A stretch of DNA of 64,000 nucleotides from contig CAXBFG010000003.1 in NCBI GenBank assembly GCA_963975155.1, positions 62,001-126,000 of the forward strand, written 5' to 3'. The notes below the pieces were generated by a model. It searched no databases. It was given only the letters and a program-made list of their open reading frames with translations, and was not told the DNA's origin. Shown here piece after piece: positions 8,587 to 16,956 of the stretch. The DNA comes from UBA5109 sp963975155 (GTDB lineage Bacteria > Pseudomonadota > Gammaproteobacteria > Pseudomonadales > Pseudohongiellaceae). Within the stretch, counting starts at the first letter, position 1. Each line of letters opens with the position of its first letter. The translations under genes and the position numbers were made by a program.

Positions 8587-9393
8587 ATGACACATGCCGA
8601 ATTATTAAATTCTGTAAAAAGCATCAGCCGTGAAGCCGGGAATGCGATTCTTGAAGTCTATAATCGGGAAGGGAGCATTAAATACGTCTATAAAGATGAT
8701 CATTCACCATTAACGGAAGCCGATCTGGCAGCTAATAAAATTATTACTAAGGCTTTAAAGGAACTGCAAGCAGATATTCCAATTCTTTCGGAAGAGTCCG
8801 TTGATATTGACTGGGATGAGCGTCGGCAGTGGTCTAAATATTGGTTAGTCGACCCTTTGGATGGCACTAAGGAATTTATAAAAGGCAATGGTGAATTTAC
8901 CGTCAATATTGCACTAATTGATAATCATGTACCGGTGTTGGGGGTGGTCTATGTGCCGGTTAAAAATATTCTTTATGCAGGCTCTTCGGAACTAGGTGCA
9001 TTTAAAGAAACAGACGGAGTAAGCAAGGCTATAAATGTTAAACATACTTCGCTTGAGGAATGTGCAAAAATTGTGGCCAGTCGCAGTCATCGCGGCACAG
9101 AATTGGATGCATGGCTAGATAAGGTTAAAAGCAAGTTTGGTGAAATTGAATTATTAAGTATGGGCAGTTCTTTGAAGATTTGTCTTGTTGCAGAAGGTAA
9201 AGCGGATATTTATCCGCGTCTTGCACTAACTTCCGAATGGGATACAGCGGCGGCACAGGCTATACTGGAGGCGGCCGGTGGAACATTGACCGATGCTGCG
9301 TTTAATTTATATCGGTATAACCTGAAAGAAAATATTCTTAATCCATATTTCTTTGCCATCGGCGATAAAAGTTTTGACTGGCAGGGTCTATAG
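8587..9393 (+). CDS. cysQ: 3'(2'),5'-bisphosphate nucleotidase CysQ
   Basis: Removes the 3'-phosphate from PAP/PAPS, relieving a toxic by-product of sulfate assimilation and acyl-carrier-protein charging. A 268-residue member of the inositol monophosphatase superfamily: ILSEES for the first metal ligands, DPLDGTKEF for the metal-binding Asp pair, and EWDTAAAQA near the C-terminus. Start ATG 8587 is preferred because MTHAELL aligns with the start of family members; the longer reading frame begins with TTG at 8551 and adds 12 residues of unlikely sequence. No strong ribosome site precedes either start. A TATAAT at 8539-8544 may be the promoter element. Confidence 0.93.
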   Translation: MTHAELLNSVKSISREAGNAILEVYNREGSIKYVYKDDHSPLTEADLAANKIITKALKELQADIPILSEESVDIDWDERRQWSKYWLVDPLDGTKEFIKGNGEFTVNIALIDNHVPVLGVVYVPVKNILYAGSSELGAFKETDGVSKAINVKHTSLEECAKIVASRSHRGTELDAWLDKVKSKFGEIELLSMGSSLKICLVAEGKADIYPRLALTSEWDTAAAQAILEAAGGTLTDAAFNLYRYNLKENILNPYFFAIGDKSFDWQGL

Positions 9394-9456
9394 TTTTTTT
9401 AACAAGGGCAATACTTCTCTTTACCGTCAAGGCATAAAAACGTACCATTACTCAAC

Positions 9457-10113
9457 ATGACTAGTAAACACGTAACCCGAATATCCTGTGCCCGTATTCC
9501 TACAAAATACGGCGACTTTCAGCTGTGTTATTACACGAACTCTGAAGACAACAAAGCACATCTTGCCCTGGTTTTTGGCGATATAGAAAATGCAGAAAAT
9601 GTTCTGACGCGAGTCCATTCAGAATGTTTTACTGGCGATGTATTGGGCTCACTAAGATGTGATTGTGGAGAGCAGCTCGACTTTGCTATGCAAAAAATTG
9701 CCAAAGAAGGTCGTGGAGTGATTGTCTACATGCGCCAGGAAGGACGTGGAATTGGTCTGTCAAAAAAAATCGAAGCTTACAATTTACAGGATGCCGGGCA
9801 CGATACGGTTGATGCAAATATACTTCTGGGTCATCAGGCAGATGAAAGAGAGTATTCATTGGCTGCCCTGATTTTGAATGAGCTTGGTGTGAAATCAATT
9901 CGCTTATTAACGAATAATCCGACAAAAATAGAAGCTCTTGAGGCTGAAGGTATTATTGTAAATGAGAGGGTGGGAGTTGAAGGAACAGTGCACCCCGAAA
10001 ATGCACAATACCTTATGACCAAGGCCAAACGAATGAATCATATTTTATCGTTAAATAATGCACCTGACTCTCGCCCGGAAAATAAACGACATGAGCCTCA
10101 ACCAACAGATTGA
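9457..10113 (+). CDS. ribA: GTP cyclohydrolase II (RibA)
   Basis: Opens GTP to 2,5-diamino-6-ribosylamino-pyrimidinone 5'-phosphate, formate and pyrophosphate, the entry to riboflavin and related pathways. The 218 residues include the zinc ligands Cys57, Cys68 and Cys70 (ECFTGDVLGSLRCDCG) and the catalytic loop IVYMRQEGRGIGL. It is free-standing, with no RibB domain. The stop lies inside the next gene, a RibD-like reductase, giving a 23-base overlap. It therefore heads the ribA to methyltransferase cluster. It could be the housekeeping riboflavin enzyme or a dedicated copy; the tight coupling to non-riboflavin genes favours a dedicated role, which is inference. Confidence 0.93.
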   Translation: MTSKHVTRISCARIPTKYGDFQLCYYTNSEDNKAHLALVFGDIENAENVLTRVHSECFTGDVLGSLRCDCGEQLDFAMQKIAKEGRGVIVYMRQEGRGIGLSKKIEAYNLQDAGHDTVDANILLGHQADEREYSLAALILNELGVKSIRLLTNNPTKIEALEAEGIIVNERVGVEGTVHPENAQYLMTKAKRMNHILSLNNAPDSRPENKRHEPQPTD

Positions 10114-10816
10114 GCGCTGGCTGGCTAATCGTAAGAAATCATTCCTGGAAAATAATAGACCTTTTACTACACTTGCATATGCCCAGTCCTGGGATGGCAG
10201 TATCAGTATTACCAGGGGAAAAACTGTCGCTATAAGCGGTAAGGCCGCCAGATTTTTAACCCACCACTTACGTAGCTTGCATGATGGTATTCTGGTTGGC
10301 ATAGAGACGGTCATAGCAGATGATCCTCAATTAACGGTCAGAGAATGTCCTGGGAATAATCCACAGCCTATAGTTCTTGATAGTCGCTTGCGTATGCCTG
10401 CGTATTCAAAACTACATCATCACCCGGATAAAAAATGCTGGATACTGACTCTGGCTCAGGATGGTTCTTTTGGAGAATCTGACGGCAACGAACCGTTAAT
10501 AATAAAAATACCTAATCCTGATGTTGAAGAAAATTTTGTTCCCTTAAGACCAGCCATGCAATTGTTGCGTGCAAAAGGCATTGATAGTCTGATGGTTGAA
10601 GGCGGAGCGAAAGTCATAACTGAATTCCTGAAAGCGGGACTGGCGGATGCAATAATCATAACAGTAGCACCAAAAATACTAGGTGGTTACCAGGCTGTTG
10701 GAGACCTGGGTATTGAGGATTTCCGGTTAGCACCGAATGTCTCCCCGCTTAATATCGAAAAAATGGGAGATGATTTAATTGTTTGGGGCGATTTGCATTA
10801 CGGAGCAACAAGGTAA
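10091..10816 (+). CDS. RibD C-terminal-type pyrimidine reductase
   Basis: A 241-residue member of the RibD reductase/dihydrofolate-reductase-like family: TLAYAQSWDGSI at the start, GILVGIETVIADDPQL in the middle and SLMVEGGAKVITEFL near 170. In riboflavin synthesis this domain reduces the ribosyl chain of the RibA product with NADPH. The N-terminal cytidine-deaminase half of bifunctional RibD is absent, so the protein alone would give a ribityl diaminopyrimidine without deamination. Start ATG 10091 is chosen because the family motif begins about 27 residues later; the longer frame from 10058 would overlap ribA more deeply. It is linked to the next gene by a TAATG stop-start. Confidence 0.85.
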   Translation: MSLNQQIERWLANRKKSFLENNRPFTTLAYAQSWDGSISITRGKTVAISGKAARFLTHHLRSLHDGILVGIETVIADDPQLTVRECPGNNPQPIVLDSRLRMPAYSKLHHHPDKKCWILTLAQDGSFGESDGNEPLIIKIPNPDVEENFVPLRPAMQLLRAKGIDSLMVEGGAKVITEFLKAGLADAIIITVAPKILGGYQAVGDLGIEDFRLAPNVSPLNIEKMGDDLIVWGDLHYGATR

Positions 10817-11829
10817 TGATAGCCAGACAATTATGGTTTGAAGCACCTGGCAAAGTTGAAGTACGTGACCAGGAACTCAGAGACCTTGCTGAAGATGAAA
10901 TTCTGGTACGGACGCAGTGTTCAGGCATCAGTGCTGGAACTGAATTATTGGTGTATCGAGGACAATTGCCCAGCGATATCTCACTGGATGCAAACATAGA
11001 AGCTTTAAAAGACCTGGACAGTACATATCCCCTTGCATACGGCTATGCCAGCGTTGGAACCATTGAAGCGGTTGGCAGCATGGTAGACCCGGCAATATCA
11101 GGGAAATTGATTTTTGCGTTTCAACCGCATGCATCTCACTTTATCTGTAAAGCAGCACAAGTAATATTTTTACCGGATGAAATTTCAGCAGAAGCAGGAA
11201 TTTTTCTGGCCAATATGGAAACGGCTGTAAACCTTTTGATAGACGCAGCACCGCAAACAAACGAGAGTGTAGCGATAATAGGTTTAGGTGTCGTCGGACA
11301 ACTGGTGAATAGCTTGTTAAGCGAATATTCAACAAAGAAAGTCTTTGCTCTGGATAAACTTGCATACCGCCGAAAGGTTGCAGAGCAATCCCAGGCGGCT
11401 ACTGGTATTAACCCCGATGCTCAGGACCTGAAGGGTGTAATGCCGGATGAAGGGTTCGGCCTGGTACTGGAATTGAGTGGGAATCCGGAGGCCTTGAATC
11501 TTGCAATCGATATCTGCGGGTTTGCCGGTAGAATTATAGTAGGCAGCTGGTATGGGAATAAATCTGCTGCGTTAAATCTGGGTGGGAAATTTCATCGAAA
11601 TCGCCTGAAAATAATCAGCAGTCAGGTCAGCACGATTCATCCTGAGCATTTGGCGGAATGGGATAAAGAGAAGCGATTACAAAAAGCCCTGCAGTCAATA
11701 ATCTCGCTACTGCCGGAAAAGCTGATCACACATCGCTTTCATTTAAACCAGGCCCCTGAGGCCTATCAGTTGCTGGTAACAGAGCCGGACTCTGCACTTC
11801 AGGTTGTTTTTACTTATGAGGATTTATAA
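10816..11829 (+). CDS. MDR-family zinc-less alcohol dehydrogenase-like oxidoreductase
   Basis: A 337-residue medium-chain dehydrogenase/reductase. A GroES-like N-terminal part (TQCSGISAGTELLVYRG, then AYGYASVGTIEAVG) precedes a Rossmann domain with VAIIGLGVVGQL near residue 150. The GHE motif and structural cysteine cluster of zinc alcohol dehydrogenases are not visible, so it is probably zinc-free or atypical; it resembles the BchC-like branch. ATG 10816 shares its A with the preceding stop (TAATG), and its own stop overlaps the next start the same way. It probably oxidises or reduces an intermediate made by the RibA/reductase pair; the substrate is unknown. Confidence 0.8.
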   Translation: MIARQLWFEAPGKVEVRDQELRDLAEDEILVRTQCSGISAGTELLVYRGQLPSDISLDANIEALKDLDSTYPLAYGYASVGTIEAVGSMVDPAISGKLIFAFQPHASHFICKAAQVIFLPDEISAEAGIFLANMETAVNLLIDAAPQTNESVAIIGLGVVGQLVNSLLSEYSTKKVFALDKLAYRRKVAEQSQAATGINPDAQDLKGVMPDEGFGLVLELSGNPEALNLAIDICGFAGRIIVGSWYGNKSAALNLGGKFHRNRLKIISSQVSTIHPEHLAEWDKEKRLQKALQSIISLLPEKLITHRFHLNQAPEAYQLLVTEPDSALQVVFTYEDL

Positions 11830-12218
11830 TGTATAGCATTGCGGTACAAAAAGACTTTATTGCTCAGCACTACTTAATCGGAGGAGATTGGGGAGATGAA
11901 AATCAACCGCATTCTCATCACTACATTATTGAGTTGAAAATTGAGCACGATAAACTTGATCAGCATGGATATCTTGTAGATATTGTTGATATAGAAGCAG
12001 CACTTGCAAATATAGTGGTTTATTTTCAGGACAAAATGCTAAATGAATTGCCTGAATTTGCAGGGTTAAATCCCAGCCTGGAACATTTCAGCCGCATAAT
12101 CTGGCAGAAAATAATCGAACGGATAAAACCCTTAGGAGATGGAATTCTGGAAATTAAGTTATGGGAAAATGCCACTTGTTGGGCGGCTTATAAAGACAGT
12201 TTGAGCACTATAAAGTAG
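11829..12218 (+). CDS. PTPS/QueD-fold protein lacking the usual catalytic cysteine
   Basis: A 129-residue protein of the 6-pyruvoyl-tetrahydropterin synthase/6-carboxytetrahydropterin synthase fold. Predicted zinc ligands are His14, His28 and His30 (PHSHHY), with conserved acidic residues in LVDIVDIE (50-57), Glu85 in NPSLEHF and Glu113 in LWENATCWAAY. The cysteine normally found between the first and second zinc histidines is missing; the only cysteine is Cys117. It is therefore unlikely to be a standard QueD or PTPS. It is coupled by TAATG to the MDR gene upstream and lies 6 bases before the glycosyltransferase. A pterin-like intermediate derived from GTP is the natural guess for its substrate. 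Confidence 0.8.
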   Translation: MYSIAVQKDFIAQHYLIGGDWGDENQPHSHHYIIELKIEHDKLDQHGYLVDIVDIEAALANIVVYFQDKMLNELPEFAGLNPSLEHFSRIIWQKIIERIKPLGDGILEIKLWENATCWAAYKDSLSTIK

Positions 12219-12224
12219 GTCTTT

Positions 12225-13307
12225 ATGCGCATAGGCTTAATGCTATATGGCGACATTGATACGCTCAGTGGTGGATACCTGTATGACCGAAAGCTGCTTG
12301 AATATTGTCGCCTGCAACATGATGAAGTCTTTCTTTTCAGCTTAAAGAAAAGTTCATATATAAAAGCACTAACTACAAATACTATCCCGGTGGAATTAAA
12401 TGATCTTGAACTGGATGTGTTGATTCAGGATGAGTTAATTCACCCTTCTGTTTTCAGGATTAATCACAAACTCAAACAGTTGCTAAACTGCCCGATAGTT
12501 TCTCTTGTTCACCTGCTTCACTCTTCCATTCCTGCGCCGGCTTTTAAAAGAGTCCTGTACAAAAGTATTGAGAGGCTGTATTTGAAATCCGTTGATGCAA
12601 TGATTTTCAATAGTGAACACACGAAACTACAAGCCAGGGAGTTACTTGATACCGGATTGCCGGCCAATATAGTTGCAGTGCCCTGTGGCGACAACTTCGG
12701 CAGGGTCAGGTCACAAAATAAAGTTGTTGATAGCAAGGCGCTAAAAATTCTTTTTGTCGCTAATATCAGCAAGCAAAAAGGCTTGCATGTCGTGCTGGAA
12801 GCTTTGTATTTACTAAACGATGAGGACATTACGCTTTCTGTAGTTGGGCGAACGGATATTGATCGGGCTTATGTGGCTGCGCAATTGAAATATATTAAAA
12901 ACAGTCAACTGGAAAACGAAATAAAATTTTACGGCCCCATACGTGGTACGGCATTGGCTCAACTTTATCAGGAGCATGACTTATTTGTCCTGCCTTCAGT
13001 TAATGAGGCTTATGGAATTGTATATCTGGAAGCAATGCAGTTTGCTTTGCCGGTCATTGCAACTTATGAAGGAGGTGCCAAGGAGTTAGTAGAAAATAAT
13101 AACAACGGCTATTTAGTTCCTGCTGAGGATAGTCATGCTTTAGCCAAGCATATTAAAGTGCTAAAGCAGGATGCAAAATTACTTGCTGAATTTTCAGAAA
13201 ATGCAAGGCAAAGTTATTTGCAGCACCCTCGCTGGGAAGACAGTATTAACAATATAAGGCAATTTTTACTGCAGCTGGTTGATTCCAGGGAGCACCTCAG
13301 TGATTGA
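12225..13307 (+). CDS. Glycosyltransferase family 4 protein
   Basis: A 360-residue GT-B fold glycosyltransferase, cytoplasmic or membrane-peripheral. The C-terminal domain shows the GT4 signatures LFVANISKQKGLHVVLEAL near 183, and EAYGIVYLEAMQFALPVIAT near 265, with the E(X7)E nucleotide-sugar site. The N-terminal acceptor domain has no recognisable specificity signal. It lies in the ribA-headed operon, 6 bases after the PTPS-fold gene, and its end overlaps the methyltransferase start by 8 bases. It probably attaches a sugar to the pathway product; donor and acceptor are unknown. Confidence 0.88.
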   Translation: MRIGLMLYGDIDTLSGGYLYDRKLLEYCRLQHDEVFLFSLKKSSYIKALTTNTIPVELNDLELDVLIQDELIHPSVFRINHKLKQLLNCPIVSLVHLLHSSIPAPAFKRVLYKSIERLYLKSVDAMIFNSEHTKLQARELLDTGLPANIVAVPCGDNFGRVRSQNKVVDSKALKILFVANISKQKGLHVVLEALYLLNDEDITLSVVGRTDIDRAYVAAQLKYIKNSQLENEIKFYGPIRGTALAQLYQEHDLFVLPSVNEAYGIVYLEAMQFALPVIATYEGGAKELVENNNNGYLVPAEDSHALAKHIKVLKQDAKLLAEFSENARQSYLQHPRWEDSINNIRQFLLQLVDSREHLSD

Positions 13308-14184
13308 TGAATTATTTGATTACATTAATTATCTTGATGTAAAAAAAGTTATCGACGACAGGAGTCTGAACAAGGAAGTTTGGGAAGCGTTTTCCGGCTG
13401 GGTAAAATCTCGGGAAAGTGAGACTGGGAATCTACGTGTACTTGAGATCGGTGCTGGTATTGGCACGATGATAGAGCGACTGCTGGATTCATCAATACTG
13501 GGTAAATGTCATTATATTGCCCTTGAACCAGAGGCGTCGTTTAAGGACGCTGCAAAACTTCGCTTGCGGGATTGGTCAGAAAGTCATGAGCTAAGTTTCA
13601 AAATACTTGCTCCAGAAATCTGGTTAATAGTCGGTGATGAATTAAATTTAACCATTGAATGGCTTGTAGATAGTGCTGAAAATATCACCGGCTTGTTCAA
13701 GGATAACAGTTTCGATCTCTTGCTGAGTCATGCCGTAGTTGATTTGTTGCCGGTTCCAATCATCATGCCGGACATTTTAAAAAAGTTGCAGCCACAGGGA
13801 GCTTATTTTTTCAGCCTGAATTTTTCCGGAGAGACAAAATTTGAGCCCCGGCATCAACAGGATGATGAGATCAGCCGGCTTTATCATGCGGATATGGACA
13901 AGCGTTTCCCGACCCTGACCTGGCAGCCAAGCTTAACCGGTTTAGGACTCAGCAAGTGTCTGGAAAACTATGGTTGTAAGTCTGTTGTGGACGGGGAGTC
14001 AAACTGGCTGCTTGGCATTGATGACCGACAATTTATTGAAAATATTCTTGAAACGATCCATAAGGCATTAGATGGTCTGCCTGGACTGGATGTCTGGCTT
14101 GCGCAGCGTTCAGAGCAAAATGCCAAGGGCCAGTTAATGCTGGAAATAAGCAACCGGGACTGTTTTGGTTTGAAGCACTCTTAG
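13300..14184 (+). CDS. Class I SAM-dependent methyltransferase
   Basis: A 294-residue protein with SAM-binding motif VLEIGAGIGTM near residue 46, an acidic loop IALEPEASF and the post-motif SFDLLLSHAVVDLL. The start GTG 13300 is chosen: it has AGGGAG at 13286-13291 eight bases before it and overlaps the glycosyltransferase stop by 8 bases, whereas a TTG at 13279 overlaps more and lacks spacing. Its end overlaps the oppositely oriented flippase gene by 51 bases. No family-specific substrate clue is visible. It is the last gene of the plus-strand arm of the cluster. Confidence 0.83.
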   Translation: MIDELFDYINYLDVKKVIDDRSLNKEVWEAFSGWVKSRESETGNLRVLEIGAGIGTMIERLLDSSILGKCHYIALEPEASFKDAAKLRLRDWSESHELSFKILAPEIWLIVGDELNLTIEWLVDSAENITGLFKDNSFDLLLSHAVVDLLPVPIIMPDILKKLQPQGAYFFSLNFSGETKFEPRHQQDDEISRLYHADMDKRFPTLTWQPSLTGLGLSKCLENYGCKSVVDGESNWLLGIDDRQFIENILETIHKALDGLPGLDVWLAQRSEQNAKGQLMLEISNRDCFGLKHS

Positions 14185-15135
14185 GCAGTATAAGCCTGCC
14201 GCAAGAACCAGAATGTCTCGAAACCTTATCAGTGCCAGCACTGCGGCCGCAACAGAGATCGATAAGTCCATGGAGCTAAAACTCCAAATTACAGCGGCTT
14301 CCAGTGTACCAATCCCTCCAGGTAGTGGCAGTAAAAACGCCAGCCTCATCACAACCATCAGGAAAATAAAATTATTGATACTCAGTGTGATGTCAAAAAA
14401 ACTCAGGACAAGATAAAGTTCTACAAAGGTCAGCAGCCAACCGCTTATCGAAAAACACAAGGCTGAAATCAAGGTTTTTGTATCGCTTAACAAGAGACGC
14501 AATGAGTTATTAAATACTTCCCAGTGAACAGTCATCTTTGCAAGCCGGGAGCTATGCAGCCATTTCTCAGCCAGACTATCGACCATGCGCTCGATTTTGT
14601 CTCCTTGTTTTATAAACACCCATGCCAGAATACTCAGCAGGAATATAAGGCTTGCTAAAATCCAGGCTATTGTGAATAAGTTGAGTAATTCAGACTCGGA
14701 AAACAGTAAAAAAAACACGCCTAAAAGCAAGACTGCAAAGTTAATCCATAGCTCAAAGAATCGGTCGGTAGCTACCAGTAATACAGCCTTGGCCGGGGCA
14801 ATGAAAAACTTTTTCCATAACAGATAAACCTGCAGGGGTTCCCCGCCGAACTGCGGCCCCGGAGTGATAAAGCTAATGCTTTGTCCAGCCTGCCGTAACA
14901 TAAATAAATTTAAAAACCCGATATTTTGCCTAATCCCCTTTGCCAGGCAGGACCAGCGTTGGACAAAGATACCAATAATAATCAGATTTACTGTAAGCCA
15001 GAGCAGGCACTGAGCAAGGCTCAACTTAGCAATACTTTCCAGAATTGCCATGAACGAAATATTGCGAATCAGGAAAGCTGTCAGTAGCAGTGCGAGAAGC
15101 CAGGCGAGTCCTATTACAATTTTATTTTTAGACAT
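14134..15135 (-). CDS. Flippase-like integral membrane protein (UPF0104/YbhN, LPG-synthase TM family)
   Basis: A 333-residue polytopic inner-membrane protein with about eight hydrophobic segments, similar to the membrane domain of lysylphosphatidylglycerol synthases and to AglD/YbhN proteins. Recognisable segments include FVQRWSCLAKG near 55, the glycine-rich GPQFGGEPLQVYLLW near 93-107 and LPLPGGIGTLEAA near 273-285. These proteins are proposed to move lipids or lipid-linked sugars across the membrane. Its ATG overlaps the stop of the CDP-alcohol transferase gene (TGATG), and it is convergent with the methyltransferase. It may translocate the cluster product; that is inference. Confidence 0.85.
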   Translation of the reverse strand: MSKNKIVIGLAWLLALLLTAFLIRNISFMAILESIAKLSLAQCLLWLTVNLIIIGIFVQRWSCLAKGIRQNIGFLNLFMLRQAGQSISFITPGPQFGGEPLQVYLLWKKFFIAPAKAVLLVATDRFFELWINFAVLLLGVFFLLFSESELLNLFTIAWILASLIFLLSILAWVFIKQGDKIERMVDSLAEKWLHSSRLAKMTVHWEVFNNSLRLLLSDTKTLISALCFSISGWLLTFVELYLVLSFFDITLSINNFIFLMVVMRLAFLLPLPGGIGTLEAAVIWSFSSMDLSISVAAAVLALIRFRDILVLAAGLYCLRVLQTKTVPVAYFQH

Positions 15136-16349
15136 CAGGCGCCGTCATATCGATTGACCCACTTATCGTCCCAAAGCCACAAACTATATTTTCCGGTTCC
15201 CAGTTGCATGATCCAAATTACTGCAGCAAGTAACAGCGCATCATGTATTTGCATTGGGTAGCTAAGATAAAACCACGCTAAAAGACAACTAAGAATTACA
15301 GCAAAAAGACGGCCGTTCAAGCCAAATAGAATCATCAGGGCTGGAAACAGCAGGATTACAATCTGGATTAGGTTGCCAAACTCGATTCCATTAACCAGGC
15401 TGCTAAAGACAGCGTTCGAACCCAGTGTCAACAATAACAAGGCCAGGATCATGATTCTTAAAGCCGGTAATAAAATATTGTGTATCAATATATGTGTCTG
15501 AGCAAAAAAAGCTTTGGACTTGTCCGAATCCAGATTAAGTCGGCCGCTAACGGTCAGCCAGTCTATTAAAAAACCGATCAGTAAGGGGAGCATGAAGGCG
15601 GCCCCGGCGACGATAGTTGCTGGAGGTGCCAAAATTGGCCATAACACAACGGCCAGGAACCCCATTTGAAAACCGGCGATGGCCCTGCGTGACATATTCA
15701 CAGGTAGTTGAAATACAGGCAGCTCCTGACGTTTTCTCCAATAGAGCCCCCATTGGAAAAGGTAATATGCCAGACTGACTGACAGGTAAGTCCAGTGAAT
15801 TTGACCTATCCAGACCGCCAGGATTGGAGCAATCAGCAATCCCAAGGCGTCATATTCGATGTCAAGCTTTGTGCCTAACAGGCTTTCCTGGCGACTTTTG
15901 CGAGCTATATAGCCATCAATTCGATCGATAATCGCAGCAAAAAAATAACTAAGTGCAGGTAATATAAGGATAATTTTGCTCAAATTGCTTTGAAAGATGA
16001 ACCCGCCGCAAAGAGCAATTAAGAAGCCTCTAAGAATAGTGAGGCGATTCGCCCAACCCAAGTGATCATAAACTGCTTGCTGCACTGAGGCGCGATTCAG
16101 TTCCAGTTGTTGATGTACACGACTTAAAACCCATAGCCAAATAAGGCCAGACTGCAGACCCCATTGTAAAGCTTTGCTGAAAGGCCAGATATATTGGAAA
16201 AACATTGTAAAAACAATGAGTAACAGAAACCCTGTGTAGGTTATCTGCCTGCTTTCTCTGGCTAAAGTTCGAGTTGCTGACGGCTGTTTCATCATTGCGC
16301 CAACATACGGTGACTCCGTAAAGTTTGCAATTGCCTTATCGGCATTCAA
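15135..16349 (-). CDS. CDP-alcohol phosphatidyltransferase family membrane protein
   Basis: A 404-residue polytopic membrane enzyme. The complete CDP-alcohol phosphotransferase signature lies at residues 142-167 (Asp142, Asp145, Gly146, Ala149, Arg150, Gly159, Asp163, Asp167), after the typical ANRLTILRG segment. Family members displace CMP from a CDP-linked donor to make phosphodiester lipids such as phosphatidylglycerol phosphate or phosphatidylinositol. Most are about 200 residues; the extra C-terminal half with several further membrane segments is unusual. It is the first gene of a two-gene minus-strand operon with the flippase-like protein. It probably supplies the lipid or phosphodiester part of the neighbouring pathway (inference). 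Confidence 0.85.
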   Translation of the reverse strand: MNADKAIANFTESPYVGAMMKQPSATRTLARESRQITYTGFLLLIVFTMFFQYIWPFSKALQWGLQSGLIWLWVLSRVHQQLELNRASVQQAVYDHLGWANRLTILRGFLIALCGGFIFQSNLSKIILILPALSYFFAAIIDRIDGYIARKSRQESLLGTKLDIEYDALGLLIAPILAVWIGQIHWTYLSVSLAYYLFQWGLYWRKRQELPVFQLPVNMSRRAIAGFQMGFLAVVLWPILAPPATIVAGAAFMLPLLIGFLIDWLTVSGRLNLDSDKSKAFFAQTHILIHNILLPALRIMILALLLLTLGSNAVFSSLVNGIEFGNLIQIVILLFPALMILFGLNGRLFAVILSCLLAWFYLSYPMQIHDALLLAAVIWIMQLGTGKYSLWLWDDKWVNRYDGA

Positions 16350-16576
16350 TGCATTAAAATGCGGGCTCAGATTATGAGAACTGTCTACTTAAAGCTGCTG
16401 AAAGCAAAAATGCTTTTATTGTGCAAAAACATGAAGAAAGCGTCATTTTTTCAAATTAGATATAGACATTTCCTGAAAAACTTGCCAACATCCCTCTACA
16501 GGTGATGCTTGGAAGCGGATTAACGCTTTTTAACTAAATAATTACTGTATTAATCTATAGTTGAAGGAGAGAAATC

Positions 16577-16852
16577 GTGAGGATTCTTAGTAAAAAATTA
16601 ATTATTGCAATCATGTCAGTTTCAATGGCTGTGTTCCCGGCTGTTAATGCTAACGCACAGGCTGGCACTATTGCTGGCGTTGCTACACCAGTGGCAGTTG
16701 TCGGTGGTATCATTGTCGTTGGTCTTGCTGCCTATAGCATTGACAATGCAAATGATGATTCCAGAAACACATTACCAATTACTCAATCTACTGCTACTAC
16801 TGCAACTTCTACTGCTGGCGGCAGCAGCAGCACAACTACAACTACTAACTAA
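16577..16852 (+). CDS. yjbE: Threonine-rich small exported protein, YjbE/GfcA-like
   Basis: A 91-residue protein with a signal peptide ending near VNANA, a glycine/valine-rich hydrophobic stretch around 38-56, and a Ser/Thr-rich tail ending in a run of threonines. That composition and the downstream YjbH and YjbF homologues match E. coli YjbE/GfcA, the small first gene of exopolysaccharide or group 4 capsule secretion operons. The start is GTG 16577, with AAGGAG at 16564-16569. A strong terminator follows directly, so much of the transcription should stop after this gene. The molecular function is not known. Confidence 0.75.
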   Translation: MRILSKKLIIAIMSVSMAVFPAVNANAQAGTIAGVATPVAVVGGIIVVGLAAYSIDNANDDSRNTLPITQSTATTATSTAGGSSSTTTTTN

Positions 16853-16877
16853 TCTATTTTTAGTAGCAAAAAACATG

Positions 16878-16905
16878 AAAAAGGCGGCTTTGCCGCCTTT
16901 TTTTT
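16878..16905 (+). terminator. Rho-independent terminator after the yjbE-like gene
   Basis: The stem AAGGCGGC/GCCGCCTT with a TTT loop, extended by A-T pairs and ended by a run of eight Ts, is a textbook intrinsic terminator. It lies 25 bases after the stop and 52 bases before yjbH, so it probably sets a high yjbE to yjbH transcript ratio. Confidence 0.92.
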
Positions 16906-16956
16906 GTCTGCAGGAAAGGCTTGTTTACTATTGACCTTAAATGGTAAAACTCAAAA

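Noticed and set aside
16605..16934. Leucine-rich frame overlapping the yjbE-like gene
   Set aside because: A shadow of the Thr/Ser codons of yjbE in another frame; it runs through the strong terminator.
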